From: Mesorhizobium_B sp963522145
Lineage (GTDB): Bacteria > Pseudomonadota > Alphaproteobacteria > Rhizobiales > Rhizobiaceae
Reading direction: 5' to 3'
Length of the DNA: 64,000 nucleotides
NCBI GenBank assembly: GCA_963522145.1
Contig: CAUQXI010000008.1
Location: forward strand, 1 to 64,000
Shown piece by piece: positions 25,812 through 34,331 of the stretch. Position 1 is the stretch's first letter. Each line of letters opens with the position of its first letter. The translations under genes were made by a program, and so were the position numbers. The notes beneath the pieces are model-generated. The model saw only the letters and a program-made list of their open reading frames with translations. It did no database searches and was not told the DNA's origin.

Positions 25812-26633
25812 GTGGCTGCCTCGCGGCCTGTCACGATCGAGGATGCGGACGACCCGCGCGTCGCGGCCTATCGTGACATCCGCGAGCGCGATCTTGTGGG
25901 CCGGCAGAACCGCTTCATCGCCGAAGGCAAGGTCGTCCTCGACGTTCTCCTGAGCGCGGGACGCTTTGCGGCTGAATCGATCCTGCTCCTGCCAAGCCGG
26001 CTTTCCGGCATGGAAGGGGTGCTGGCGAAAGCAGCAGCCGACACGCCGGTCTATCTCGCTTCGCCCGCGGTGATGAATGCCATTGCGGGCTTTCCGCTCC
26101 ATCGCGGCGTGCTCGCTGTCGGCAGGAAACGGGAGGAGGAGGGGATCGACGCCCTGCTTGCCTCGCTTTCCGACCGTGCGCTCGTGCTCGCAGCGGCCGG
26201 GATCAGCAATCACGACAATATGGGCGCGCTCTTCCGCAACGCTGCGGCCTTTGGGGCAAGTGCGGTGCTTCTCGACCAAACAAGCTGCGATCCGCTATAT
26301 CGCAAGGCCATCCGCGTTTCGGTGGGCGCCGTGCTGAAAGTGCCTTTCGCGCGTTGCGCGAAAGCAGGCGGGTTGCTGGACGCGCTTGGCCGGAACGGTT
26401 TCGCCTCGGTCGCCCTGTCTCCCTCGGGCGCGAATGATCTTCGCGACGTCGCGCGGCAGCCCCGCATGGCACTTTGGCTCGGCACCGAAGGGCCCGGACT
26501 GCCGACCGATCTGCTCAGCCGGATGCAAACGGTGCGCATTCCGATCGCAAGCGGCTGGGACAGCCTGAACGTCGCCGCCGCGAGCGCGATCGCGCTTTAT
26601 CAGATAGCGGCGCGGGACGGCCCGCGCGCCTGA
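25812..26633 (+). CDS. SpoU/TrmH-family RNA 2'-O-methyltransferase
   Basis: A 273-aa SPOUT methyltransferase. It has the three C-terminal motifs of the family: NHDNMGALFRNAAAFG, LWLGTEGPGLP and IASGWDSLNVAAASAIALY (the trefoil-knot SAM site). The N-terminal substrate-binding domain contains FIAEGKVVLDVLL. It methylates a ribose in tRNA or rRNA; the target is not assignable. The start is a GTG, 5 bases after the HugZ-like stop, so translation is likely coupled. The 3' end overlaps the convergent coiled-coil gene by 34 bases. Confidence 0.88.
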   Translation: MAASRPVTIEDADDPRVAAYRDIRERDLVGRQNRFIAEGKVVLDVLLSAGRFAAESILLLPSRLSGMEGVLAKAAADTPVYLASPAVMNAIAGFPLHRGVLAVGRKREEEGIDALLASLSDRALVLAAAGISNHDNMGALFRNAAAFGASAVLLDQTSCDPLYRKAIRVSVGAVLKVPFARCAKAGGLLDALGRNGFASVALSPSGANDLRDVARQPRMALWLGTEGPGLPTDLLSRMQTVRIPIASGWDSLNVAAASAIALYQIAARDGPRA

Positions 26634-27397
26634 TCCCGCAGCGCGCGGATGCGGTCGGCAAGGGTCGGGGCAGTATCGTTGGCGGAAGATGTGGCCTCGC
26701 CGAGGATCTTGTCGATCGTTCCGTCCGGTCCTTCGAGCCGGGCCACCATGGCCGTCACTTCGGCGGCGAGGCGCATCATTTCCTCGCGCAGCGCGGCGTC
26801 GCCTTCGGAAAAAGGGCCGTTTGCACGCTGCGCCGCGAGATGAGCCGAAAGCTCGCCATGCAGGCGCTCGATATCGCCGTCCCGGCCGGCGAGTTCGATC
26901 TGCCGGCTGCTCGCCGCGAAGCTCGTTTCCTCGTAAAGGCGGCCGAGGGCGAAGGCTTCGCTTTTCTGCGCCTCGATGGTCGCGGCCTGCTCGACAGTTC
27001 GTTCCTCGAGCGCCTTTTCCCGTGCGTTCGCCTGGGCGAGATTGTCGTGCAAGAGATCGCGTTCCTTTTCGAGGGCGAGCGCGGCTTCCGCCTGCGCGGC
27101 CTGCTGGTTGCGCAAGAGGCGCGTTTCTTCCCGCTCCCGCTCCTGCGAAATGGTCTGCTCGATCAGCCGGTCGCGCGCCGCTTTGGCCTCGATCTCAAGC
27201 TTGCGGACGCCCACCGCGAAATCGGCGCGCAGGCGGTCCTTTTCCGACAATAGCTCGTTCATCGACATGGGCAGGGCGCTTTCAAGCGCTTCGCGCTCCA
27301 GGCGCCGCGCGCGGCGTGTGAAGAACGGCCCGGCCAGAAGTGCCGCTGCACTCGCGCACAAGATGCCCAGAACAAAGAACAGGACGGACTGGATCAA
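26600..27397 (-). CDS. Membrane-anchored coiled-coil protein of unknown function
   Basis: A 265-aa protein. One N-terminal membrane segment (about 4-25, SVLFFVLGILCASAAALLAG) is followed by a long heptad-rich helix to about residue 205 (ERERE, EKERDLL, AREKALEERT) and a short soluble tail. It resembles an inner-membrane-anchored scaffold with a cytoplasmic coil. I recognise no named family. Confidence 0.8.
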   Translation of the reverse strand: MIQSVLFFVLGILCASAAALLAGPFFTRRARRLEREALESALPMSMNELLSEKDRLRADFAVGVRKLEIEAKAARDRLIEQTISQEREREETRLLRNQQAAQAEAALALEKERDLLHDNLAQANAREKALEERTVEQAATIEAQKSEAFALGRLYEETSFAASSRQIELAGRDGDIERLHGELSAHLAAQRANGPFSEGDAALREEMMRLAAEVTAMVARLEGPDGTIDKILGEATSSANDTAPTLADRIRALRDQARGPSRAAI

Positions 27398-27511
27398 GGG
27401 GAAACCGGAAAAGGGTCAGAACACCGCGTTCCGACCTTTGGCATGCAAGCACCCGCCGAATCCAGCCCGACCTTCAACAGCCAGGCTGGCGGACATGGCC
27501 AGGCGTTCCGC

Positions 27512-28081
27512 TCAAAACGGGTTCCAGGTCGGCCGCTCGGTCACCTTGAGGTAGCCGACATTCAGGCCGAGACGGGCGCCCACGCCGGTGCGCACCGGCA
27601 CCAGCAGCACGTCCTGGTTCTTGAGCACGGTGAAGCCCAGCCCCGCGATCACATAGGCGGAGCCCGCCACCCCGCCGAAGCGGTGATAAAGGCCGCCCAC
27701 CTCGTTGAGGTTGTAGACCAGGATCATGGTGCGCGAGCCTTCGCCGCCGAAATCCCAGCCAAGGGACGGGCCCTGCCAGAACACCTTATGGTCGCCGGCA
27801 TTCTTGGTGTAGAGCGTTCCCTCGCCATAGGTCAGGCCGCCCACGATCGCGCCGGACCCTTCCTCGCCCAGCACATAGCCGTTTGGCAGGCCATAGGTGG
27901 AGAACACCTTCTCCACCACGGTGGCGAGCCCGCCCGAGGTCGAGCCGAAAAACTGATGGCCGGAATCGACGATTTCCTGCGCCGTGTAGCCTTCGGCGCG
28001 CGCATTCGTGGCGAAGCCCGCTCCCGCGAGCGAAACGAAAAGAACAAGAAATTTCAGGCAGAAGCGCAGATTGGCGTACAT
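27512..28081 (-). CDS. eipA: DUF1134 periplasmic envelope-integrity protein EipA
   Basis: A 189-aa exported protein with a signal sequence ending ATNARAE, then a small beta-rich domain rich in Gly and aromatic residues (GSGAIVGGLTYGEG, GWDFGGEGSRT). This is DUF1134. In Brucella abortus the DUF1134 protein EipA maintains envelope integrity, its gene lies next to chpT and ctrA, and it is under CtrA control. The same neighbourhood is seen here. GGAGAAAG precedes the ATG at 28081. It diverges from chpT across a 349-base intergenic region. Confidence 0.88.
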   Translation of the reverse strand: MYANLRFCLKFLVLFVSLAGAGFATNARAEGYTAQEIVDSGHQFFGSTSGGLATVVEKVFSTYGLPNGYVLGEEGSGAIVGGLTYGEGTLYTKNAGDHKVFWQGPSLGWDFGGEGSRTMILVYNLNEVGGLYHRFGGVAGSAYVIAGLGFTVLKNQDVLLVPVRTGVGARLGLNVGYLKVTERPTWNPF

Positions 28082-28430
28082 GTTCGCTTTCTCCGTATCC
28101 GAAGCGACCTCAACAAGACGCCCAACCCTGTGTGAGCGGCGCTCGCGGCTCTTTTTGTCGCGGCCGCCCGCCTGTCTCTTCTTCGACATTAAGTCGTAAT
28201 CGTTCCTCAACCATTAAGGACCCAAAAACCATAACGGGGTTTTGGTGGATCGCCGGTTGCGAGGATGGTGGCTCGCATCACGGCAATGGTTGGGGGCTTC
28301 CTTTCACGCGAAAGGGGCGCGGCGAGACAGGCGGAGTTTGCCTTGCATCGGAAAGGGTTTTCCGGGCACGGACGGGCTCGGCCGGGCAGACACGCGTTCG
28401 GCCTCCTTGGAAGATTGAAGGAACGAACCC
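28082..28430. other. Gene-free divergent region between eipA and chpT
   Basis: 349 bases with no credible coding frame. Two TTAA half-sites (28189-28192 and 28214-28217) lie 110-135 bases upstream of eipA but are not at the 7-base spacing of a full CtrA box. A small hairpin (CCTTTC-ACGC-GAAAGG) is at 28300-28315. It presumably holds both promoters. Confidence 0.5.
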
Positions 28431-29060
28431 ATGGCTGACCTGATCGCGCTTTCGGCAACCGACCTTGCCGCACTGCTTTGCTCGCGCGTGTGCCACGACA
28501 TCATCTCGCCGGTCGGCGCTATCAACAACGGTCTGGAACTGCTGGATGAAGGCGGTGCGGACGAGGATGCGATGCGGCTGATCCGCCAAAGCGCCCGCAA
28601 CGCGTCGGCCCGCCTGCAGTTCGCCCGCATCGCCTTCGGTGCGGCCGGCTCGGCCGGCATGCAGATCGATACCGGAGACGCCGAAGCGGTCGCCACCGCC
28701 TTCTTCAAGAACGAGAAGCCCGAGCTCACCTGGAGCGGGGAGCGCGCGCTTCTGCCCAAGAACAAGGTCAAGCTGCTGCTCAACCTGCTGCTGATCGCCA
28801 GCGGCGCGATCCCGCGTGGCGGGCGAATCGCGGTTATGCTCGACGCACTTCAAACGAGCCCGCGATTCATGCTCGCCTCCAGCGGGCCGATGGTCCGGGT
28901 GCCGCCGAAGTTCCTCGCCCTCCATGGAGGGCAGACACCCGACGAGCCGATCGACGCTCATTCGGTGCAGCCCTATTACACATTGCTGCTCGCCCAGGAG
29001 GCCGGCATGGAAATTTCCATCCGCGCCGCGGCCGAGGAGATCGTGCTGACTGCAACCTGA
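28431..29060 (+). CDS. chpT: Histidine phosphotransferase ChpT
   Basis: A 209-aa phosphotransfer protein that takes phosphate from the hybrid kinase CckA and passes it to CtrA and CpdR. The phospho-accepting histidine is H22 in SRVCHDIISPVGAINNGLELL. The four-helix N-terminal domain is followed by a degenerate Bergerat-fold domain without ATP-binding motifs, as in Caulobacter and Brucella ChpT. It lies 140 bases upstream of a receiver gene on the same strand and faces ctrA, which reads in the opposite direction. Confidence 0.94.
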   Translation: MADLIALSATDLAALLCSRVCHDIISPVGAINNGLELLDEGGADEDAMRLIRQSARNASARLQFARIAFGAAGSAGMQIDTGDAEAVATAFFKNEKPELTWSGERALLPKNKVKLLLNLLLIASGAIPRGGRIAVMLDALQTSPRFMLASSGPMVRVPPKFLALHGGQTPDEPIDAHSVQPYYTLLLAQEAGMEISIRAAAEEIVLTAT

Positions 29061-29200
29061 TCAATGATTGCTGCATTCAGGGATTGAGGAAAATTTTACC
29101 GCGTTCCTTTGGCTGGCCTTCAGACTGCCGGCCTAGGTTTGCCTGATCGCCGGGGTTGCGCAGCGGGATGCGCGACCTGTCGGAGGAGGCAGGGCGGGGC

Positions 29201-29596
29201 ATGAAGCGTTGTTTGTTGGTGGAAGCGTCCAGCATCATTCGCAAGGTTGCTCGGCGCATCCTTCAAAGCGAGGGCTACGAGGTTCTGGATGCCGCCACGG
29301 GCAGCCAGGGGCTTAGCCTTTGCGCGTCACACAGCTTCGACATCATCATCGTGGATGCTTGTTTGCCCGATCTCGAAGCGAGCGACTTCATCCGTCATGT
29401 GCGCGCCATGCCGCTCGGAAACGAGCCGCGCATCATGATCTGCCTAATCGAGGCCGATCTCGGGGCCATCATGCGCGCCAAGCGGGCCGGCGGGCAGGGC
29501 TATATGCAAAAGCCGTTCATACGCGCGCAGCTTCTGGCGCGCATCGAGGCGCTTGCCGCGGCACCCCTCACACGGTCCACGGCGGCTGCCGCCTGA
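29201..29596 (+). CDS. Single-domain response regulator with degenerate active site
   Basis: A 131-aa receiver with no output domain. The phospho-acceptor aspartate (D52 in FDIIIVDACLPDL) and the lysine (K104 in YMQKPF) are present. The usual acidic pair near the N-terminus is reduced to one residue (LVEAS instead of LVDDS), and the conserved Thr/Ser before the alpha4 helix is replaced (ICLIEAD). Phosphorylation may therefore be weak or absent. Its place between chpT and ctrA suggests a role in the CckA-ChpT-CtrA relay, for example as a phosphate sink or adaptor; this is inference. The start at 29201 is chosen over 29156 because the receiver fold begins at once and GGCGGGG precedes it. Confidence 0.83.
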   Translation: MKRCLLVEASSIIRKVARRILQSEGYEVLDAATGSQGLSLCASHSFDIIIVDACLPDLEASDFIRHVRAMPLGNEPRIMICLIEADLGAIMRAKRAGGQGYMQKPFIRAQLLARIEALAAAPLTRSTAAAA

Positions 29597-29633
29597 ACGC
29601 TTCTCCCTGTCACGCGGCCGGCTCACGCGCATG

Positions 29634-29666
29634 AAAACGCCGCGCGAAGCGGAGCCTCGCGCGGCG
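29634..29666 (-). terminator. Rho-independent terminator of ctrA
   Basis: A 9-bp stem (GCCGCGCGA / TCGCGCGGC) lies about 25 bases past the ctrA stop, followed on the minus strand by GTTTTC. It also lies past the end of the convergent receiver gene. Confidence 0.7.
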
Positions 29667-29689
29667 CAACAGGATCAGGATATGACGCC

Positions 29690-30385
<696 letters not shown>

Positions 30386-30789
30386 CTTAATCCCCTTTTC
30401 CGCCGACCCATTCCCGGGCCCTGGGGGCACGGACGGGGACACTGATTTCCAGAACCGAAAGCTGGCATCGAATGGTTAACAAAGGGTGGCCGCTTCTCCG
30501 TCCGCACGCCGCCGCCTTGCTGCTGGTCGACGCCGAATGAACGGGCTTGGGCTGGTCCTGTGTCATTCCTTTATCTTCCCGGCTTGTTTGTTCAAGGCAG
30601 AATAGATTGCCTCCGACCAAACGTTTTTACCTAGCCTTAAAACCTCACTCCTATGATTAACCAAGCCCGTAAACGAAGGGTTACCGTGGCAGCCCGTTCT
30701 TAGGGAATTGTTTGCCATTGGGTTGTTCCGCGTAGGGTTGTTCAACTGCGGAACGAAAAGGCGCGCGCGGCGAGTAGGAGCGTTAAGGC
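30386..30789. other. Gene-free ctrA/FliJ-like promoter region
   Basis: 404 bases, more AT-rich than its surroundings, with no convincing gene. A 78-codon minus-strand frame at 30563-30799 lacks any domain. It holds a near-consensus CtrA box (30626-30640) and TTAAC-type half-sites at 30475-30480 and 30657-30662. No GANTC (CcrM) site was found by eye. Confidence 0.6.
30626..30640 (+). promoter_or_regulatory. Candidate CtrA box in the ctrA upstream region
   Basis: TTTA-CCTAGCC-TTAA has the exact 7-base spacer and one mismatch from TTAA-N7-TTAA. It is 241 bases upstream of ctrA and 150 bases upstream of the FliJ-like gene, so it could serve autoregulation or the divergent gene. Confidence 0.5.
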
Positions 30790-31155
30790 ATGAAGTCACG
30801 GGACAACCTTGTTCGGCTGAAGCAGTTTCAGGTGAACGACAAGAGGCGGCAACTGGCTCAGCTCGACACGATGATCGCGGAATTCGACCGCATGGCCAAC
30901 GAACTCGACGCGCAGATCACGGCCGAGGAACGGAAGGCCGGCATCACCGACGTCAGTCATTTCGCCTATCCCACCTTCGCCAAGGCCGCACGAACCCGGC
31001 GCGACAATCTCAAGAACAGCCAGGCCGACCTCTTGAGCCGACGCAGCCTCGCCACATCGCTACTCAGTGAAGCTGAAGCGGAGCTTTCCAAGGCTGAAGC
31101 GCTTGAGGTTCGCGGCGGCCGCGACGGCGAGGCACCCCGCGCGCTGGCGGGCTAA
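30790..31155 (+). CDS. FliJ-like coiled-coil protein
   Basis: A 121-aa, almost wholly helical protein. It opens with MKSRDNLVRLKQFQVNDKRRQ and has heptad patterns (QLDTMIAEFDRMANELDAQI), resembling the small FliJ-type chaperone of flagellar export. FliJ-like genes occur next to ctrA in several alphaproteobacteria. No other flagellar gene is in this window, so the flagellar role rests on fold and synteny. AAGG precedes the ATG. Confidence 0.72.
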   Translation: MKSRDNLVRLKQFQVNDKRRQLAQLDTMIAEFDRMANELDAQITAEERKAGITDVSHFAYPTFAKAARTRRDNLKNSQADLLSRRSLATSLLSEAEAELSKAEALEVRGGRDGEAPRALAG

Positions 31156-31286
31156 GGCGTTTCCAGCCGAAGCATCCGCTTCGCCTGCTGATCACAACGC
31201 AAAAAGATCTTCGCCGGAAGAGCATCGGCACGACCCGGCCGACACCCGCCAAGCACGTTCGCCGCGCGGCCCGCCGTTTTGGATTT

Positions 31287-31493
31287 TCAGGTCTTGCGCG
31301 CCCGGGTTCGCTTGACTGCTGCGGGCGGCGGCGCGTCGGTATCGCGCGCGAGCCGTGCCGCCTTCAGCCGCTCCGTCTTTGCCGCGGCTGCCTTGGCCTC
31401 GCCCTGGATGATCTCGGTGGCGGCCTGCGTCGTGCGCTCGGCCTTGTCGAGGTTCTTCTTCTCGGTCGATGTCAGCGTGCCGGCGGTTTTCAT
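31287..31493 (-). CDS. Small basic/Ala-rich hypothetical protein
   Basis: A 68-aa helical protein rich in Ala, Lys and Arg (GEAKAAAAKTERLKAARLAR) ending in a basic tail (VKRTRARKT). No family is recognised. The start at 31493 is preceded by a weak AGGC. Composition and reading direction support a real gene only moderately. Confidence 0.55.
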   Translation of the reverse strand: MKTAGTLTSTEKKNLDKAERTTQAATEIIQGEAKAAAAKTERLKAARLARDTDAPPPAAVKRTRARKT

Positions 31494-31726
31494 GGGCGCC
31501 AGCCTAGATCGTCCGACCACACGGCGCCAGAGCGGAAGACAAAAATCGCCGCCTGCCTTGCTTTGAACTCACTCATCGCCCATATGCACCGCATCGATCT
31601 TGCCAGACCACTTTGTCTTCCGAGTGCCTGCACTCCTTCCGGCGAATTCCTCTTCAAAATCGATCTCGATGGCGCTGACCGGCATTCGGCCGGGCGGGCC
31701 GAGAACTATCATTGAAAGGAATCGTC

Positions 31727-31936
31727 ATGAATACTGGAACCGTGAAGTGGTTCAACGCGACCAAGGGCTTCGGCTTCATTCAGCCGGACCAGGGCGGCAC
31801 GGATGTGTTCGTTCATATCTCCGCTGCCGAGCGTTCGGGAATGTCGAGCCTGGTCGAAGGCCAGAAGCTCAGCTACGACATCGTGACCGACCGCAAGAGC
31901 GGCAAGTCATCGGCCGATAATCTTCGCGCCGCCTGA
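31727..31936 (+). CDS. cspA: Cold-shock protein CspA family
   Basis: A 69-aa single cold-shock domain that binds single-stranded RNA/DNA. It has the RNP1-like motif KGFGFI and the RNP2-like motif DVFVHI. It starts MNTGTVKWFNATKGFGFIQP. AAAGGA lies 8 bases before the ATG. Upstream, about 230 bases are free of genes and could hold a regulatory leader. rpsU follows 153 bases later. Confidence 0.95.
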   Translation: MNTGTVKWFNATKGFGFIQPDQGGTDVFVHISAAERSGMSSLVEGQKLSYDIVTDRKSGKSSADNLRAA

Positions 31937-32041
31937 GTCACAAACCAGCCAGGATGAAAGCCGACTGTTGAGTTGACGCGCCGGTGACCACGGATGTACT
32001 GGGACCAGCGCCCCTCTTCGGACTTTCATCATCTGGCGAGC

Positions 32042-32068
32042 GAGCGTCTGCGATCCCCGCAGGCGCTC
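32042..32068 (+). promoter_or_regulatory. Strong hairpin in the rpsU leader
   Basis: GAGCGTCTGCG and CGCAGGCGCTC form an 11-bp stem (one G-T pair) around the loop ATCCC. It is followed by TTCTCATTT and, 12 bases past the stem, the AAGGAG of rpsU. It may terminate cspA transcripts or act as an attenuator or processing site for rpsU. Confidence 0.6.
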
Positions 32069-32089
32069 TTCTCATTTGAAGGAGCAAGC

Positions 32090-32347
32090 ATGCAAGTTCT
32101 CGTCCGCGACAACAATGTCGATCAAGCCCTGCGTGTGCTCAAGAAGAAGCTTCAGCGCGAGGGCGTGCTGCGCGAATTGAAGCAGCGCCGCGCCTATGAG
32201 AAGCCCTCGGAGAAGCGTGTGCGCGAGAAGGCGGAAGCCGTGCGCCGTGCCCGCAAGGCGGTTCGCAAGCAGGCGCAGCGCGAGGGTCTTCTGCCGATGC
32301 CGAAGAAGAAGATCCTTCCCGGCCGCGGCCCTGCGCCGCGCACGTAA
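32090..32347 (+). CDS. rpsU: 30S ribosomal protein S21
   Basis: An 85-aa, highly basic ribosomal protein. It begins MQVLVRDNNVDQALRVLKKK and carries the Arg/Lys-rich helices of bS21. The C-terminal extension (LLPMPKKKILPGRGPAPRT) beyond the usual 70 residues is common in rhizobia. AAGGAG precedes the ATG at 32090. Confidence 0.97.
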   Translation: MQVLVRDNNVDQALRVLKKKLQREGVLRELKQRRAYEKPSEKRVREKAEAVRRARKAVRKQAQREGLLPMPKKKILPGRGPAPRT

Positions 32348-32555
32348 GACAGCCGTTCAAGCAATCATGCCGCATCGTGAGACGCGGCGACCATTCGGCA
32401 GCCTTTGTGCCGCTGCAACCAGTCTCTGTTAGCTTACGCTGAATCGGTGACGACAGGCGTCCTCGAGAGACTCTCGGACACAACTCTTCCATCGTACTGC
32501 AAGCCAAAGGCGTGCGTAACCTTGCTTCAGCCGTCAGGGCTGTAAGATAAAGACG

Positions 32556-32831
32556 CTAGTGCCTGTATTGCTGGATGCGCGTGGTGCGCAGGCCGGCAAG
32601 CCCATGCTCGTCGATCGAGGCCTGCCAAGACACGAATTCCTCCGTGGTCAGCGTATAGCGCTGGCACGCTTCTTCCAGGCTCAAGAGCCCGCCGCGAACG
32701 GCAGCCACGACCTCCGCCTTGCGACGGATTACCCAACGGCGCGTGTCGGCGGGCGGAAGATCAGCGATGGTCAAAGGACTGCCGTCCGGACCGATCACAT
32801 ATTTGACACGCGGTCTTACAAGATCGGTCAT
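32556..32831 (-). CDS. sciP: CtrA inhibitor SciP (DUF1153)
   Basis: A 91-aa winged-helix-like protein of the DUF1153 family. It has YVIGPDGSPLTIADLPP at the N-terminus and the basic helix-turn-helix RRWVIRRKAEVVAAVRGG with LSLEEACQRYTL. In Caulobacter SciP binds CtrA and blocks its recruitment of RNA polymerase in G1. Here it lies 2.2 kb from ctrA, in the same cell-cycle block. The Shine-Dalgarno sequence (GAGAG) is weak. Function is assigned by family. Confidence 0.9.
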   Translation of the reverse strand: MTDLVRPRVKYVIGPDGSPLTIADLPPADTRRWVIRRKAEVVAAVRGGLLSLEEACQRYTLTTEEFVSWQASIDEHGLAGLRTTRIQQYRH

Positions 32832-33095
32832 AAGGACTCTCAACACGACACTCGACCTAATCCTCCTCACGCTAGTGCAGCAGCTTTAAAAAACACTGAA
32901 GCGGATCACGGGGCTTTGAAGAAGATTCTTCCGATGCCATCTTTCCGCCACGAGGCCTTGAGCGCTCTGCAACAAAGGTGGCCGCGCATGAGGCACGGGT
33001 AGCGCGGAAAAGCGGGTTCGCTTATATCGCGTCGTCCGATCAACCGCGGCGAAGCATTCCTGCCCTCGACGCTCATGACCCAGACGCTCATGACC

Positions 33096-34283
33096 ATGAC
33101 CAACAGCCTAGACCTCCCTGGCCGGCCCTCCGATCACCGCGTGGTGGTCGCCATGTCGGGCGGGGTGGATTCGTCGGTCGTTGCCGGGCTTCTCCATCGC
33201 GAAGGCTTCGAGGTGGTGGGCATCACCCTCCAGCTCTATGACCAGGGAGCCGCCGCCCGCCGTGCCGGCTCCTGCTGCGCGGGTGCCGATATCGCGGATG
33301 CGCGCCGTGTGGCCGAACGCCTCGGCTTTCCTCATTACGTGCTCGACTACGAAGAGCGCTTCCGCAAGGCGGTAATCGAGCCTTTCGCCGACGCCTATGC
33401 GAATGGCGAAACGCCGATCCCCTGCGTGTCGTGCAACCGCACGGTCAAGTTCGCCGACCTGCTCGCCACGGCGCGGGATCTCGGCGCTTCTGCGCTCGCC
33501 ACGGGCCACTACATCCGGTCCCGCGACAACGGCGCCCATCGCGCCCTGTTCCGGCCCGAAGACGAGGCGAGGGACCAGAGCTATTTCCTGTTTGCCACCA
33601 CGCAGGAGCAGATCGACTTCCTCCGCTTCCCGCTTGGCGACCTGCCCAAGGCACGGGTGCGCGACCTGGCCGCCGAGATGGGTCTGGAGGTGGCGGGCAA
33701 GGCCGACAGCCAGGACATCTGCTTCGTGCCGCAGGGGCGCTATTCCGACCTCATCGCAAAGCTCCGGCCCGAGGCCGCGCGTGAAGGCGAGATCGTTCAT
33801 CTCGACGGGCGCGTGCTCGGCCGCCACCATGGCGTGGGCGGCTTCACGGTGGGGCAGCGCCGAGGGTTGCGCGTGGCCTCCTCCGAGCCGCTTTACGTGA
33901 TCCGGCTCGATGCCTCTGCCGCCCGCGTCGTGGTCGGTCCAAGCGAGGCGCTCGATACGGAGGAAATCCTCCTGCGCGAGGTCAACTGGCTCGGCGACCG
34001 GCCGCTCGACGCGCTGCCTCCCGAAGGGCTTTCCGTCTGGGCCAAGGTGCGCTCGACGCGCCCGCCGCGCCCGGCCACCCTTCGCATGGGCGAGGAAGGG
34101 GTTCGCGTCTCCCTTTCGGGCGGCGAGGGCGCGATCGCGCCGGGCCAGGCCTGCGTGCTGTTCGACCGCGAAGGAGAGGGGGCGCGCGTGCTGGGCGGCG
34201 GCTTCATCGCGCGTGCGCGGCGCAACAAAGATGCGGAAGAACGCCTTTCTCGACTGGCCGCGCCGGCCCGCCTTTCCGCCTGA
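33096..34283 (+). CDS. mnmA: tRNA-specific 2-thiouridylase MnmA
   Basis: Thiolates U34 of tRNA-Lys, -Glu and -Gln. The 395-aa product has the PP-loop SGGVDSSV for ATP, the first catalytic cysteine in PCVSCNRTVKF and the second in SQDICFVPQG. The C-terminal beta-barrels (GQRRGL, IAPGQACVLF) complete the protein. The start at 33096 (MTNSLDLPG) matches homologues; two in-frame ATGs upstream (33075, 33090) have no better Shine-Dalgarno sequence. Confidence 0.95.
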   Translation: MTNSLDLPGRPSDHRVVVAMSGGVDSSVVAGLLHREGFEVVGITLQLYDQGAAARRAGSCCAGADIADARRVAERLGFPHYVLDYEERFRKAVIEPFADAYANGETPIPCVSCNRTVKFADLLATARDLGASALATGHYIRSRDNGAHRALFRPEDEARDQSYFLFATTQEQIDFLRFPLGDLPKARVRDLAAEMGLEVAGKADSQDICFVPQGRYSDLIAKLRPEAAREGEIVHLDGRVLGRHHGVGGFTVGQRRGLRVASSEPLYVIRLDASAARVVVGPSEALDTEEILLREVNWLGDRPLDALPPEGLSVWAKVRSTRPPRPATLRMGEEGVRVSLSGGEGAIAPGQACVLFDREGEGARVLGGGFIARARRNKDAEERLSRLAAPARLSA

Positions 34284-34331
34284 TCGTTCTGAAACGATCC
34301 GCCGCGATGCGCGACGTCACCGCCGTTCCGG

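Noticed and set aside
30563..30799. A 78-codon minus-strand frame in the ctrA promoter region
   Set aside because: It lies in AT-rich regulatory DNA with CtrA half-sites, has no domain, and would overlap the FliJ-like start.
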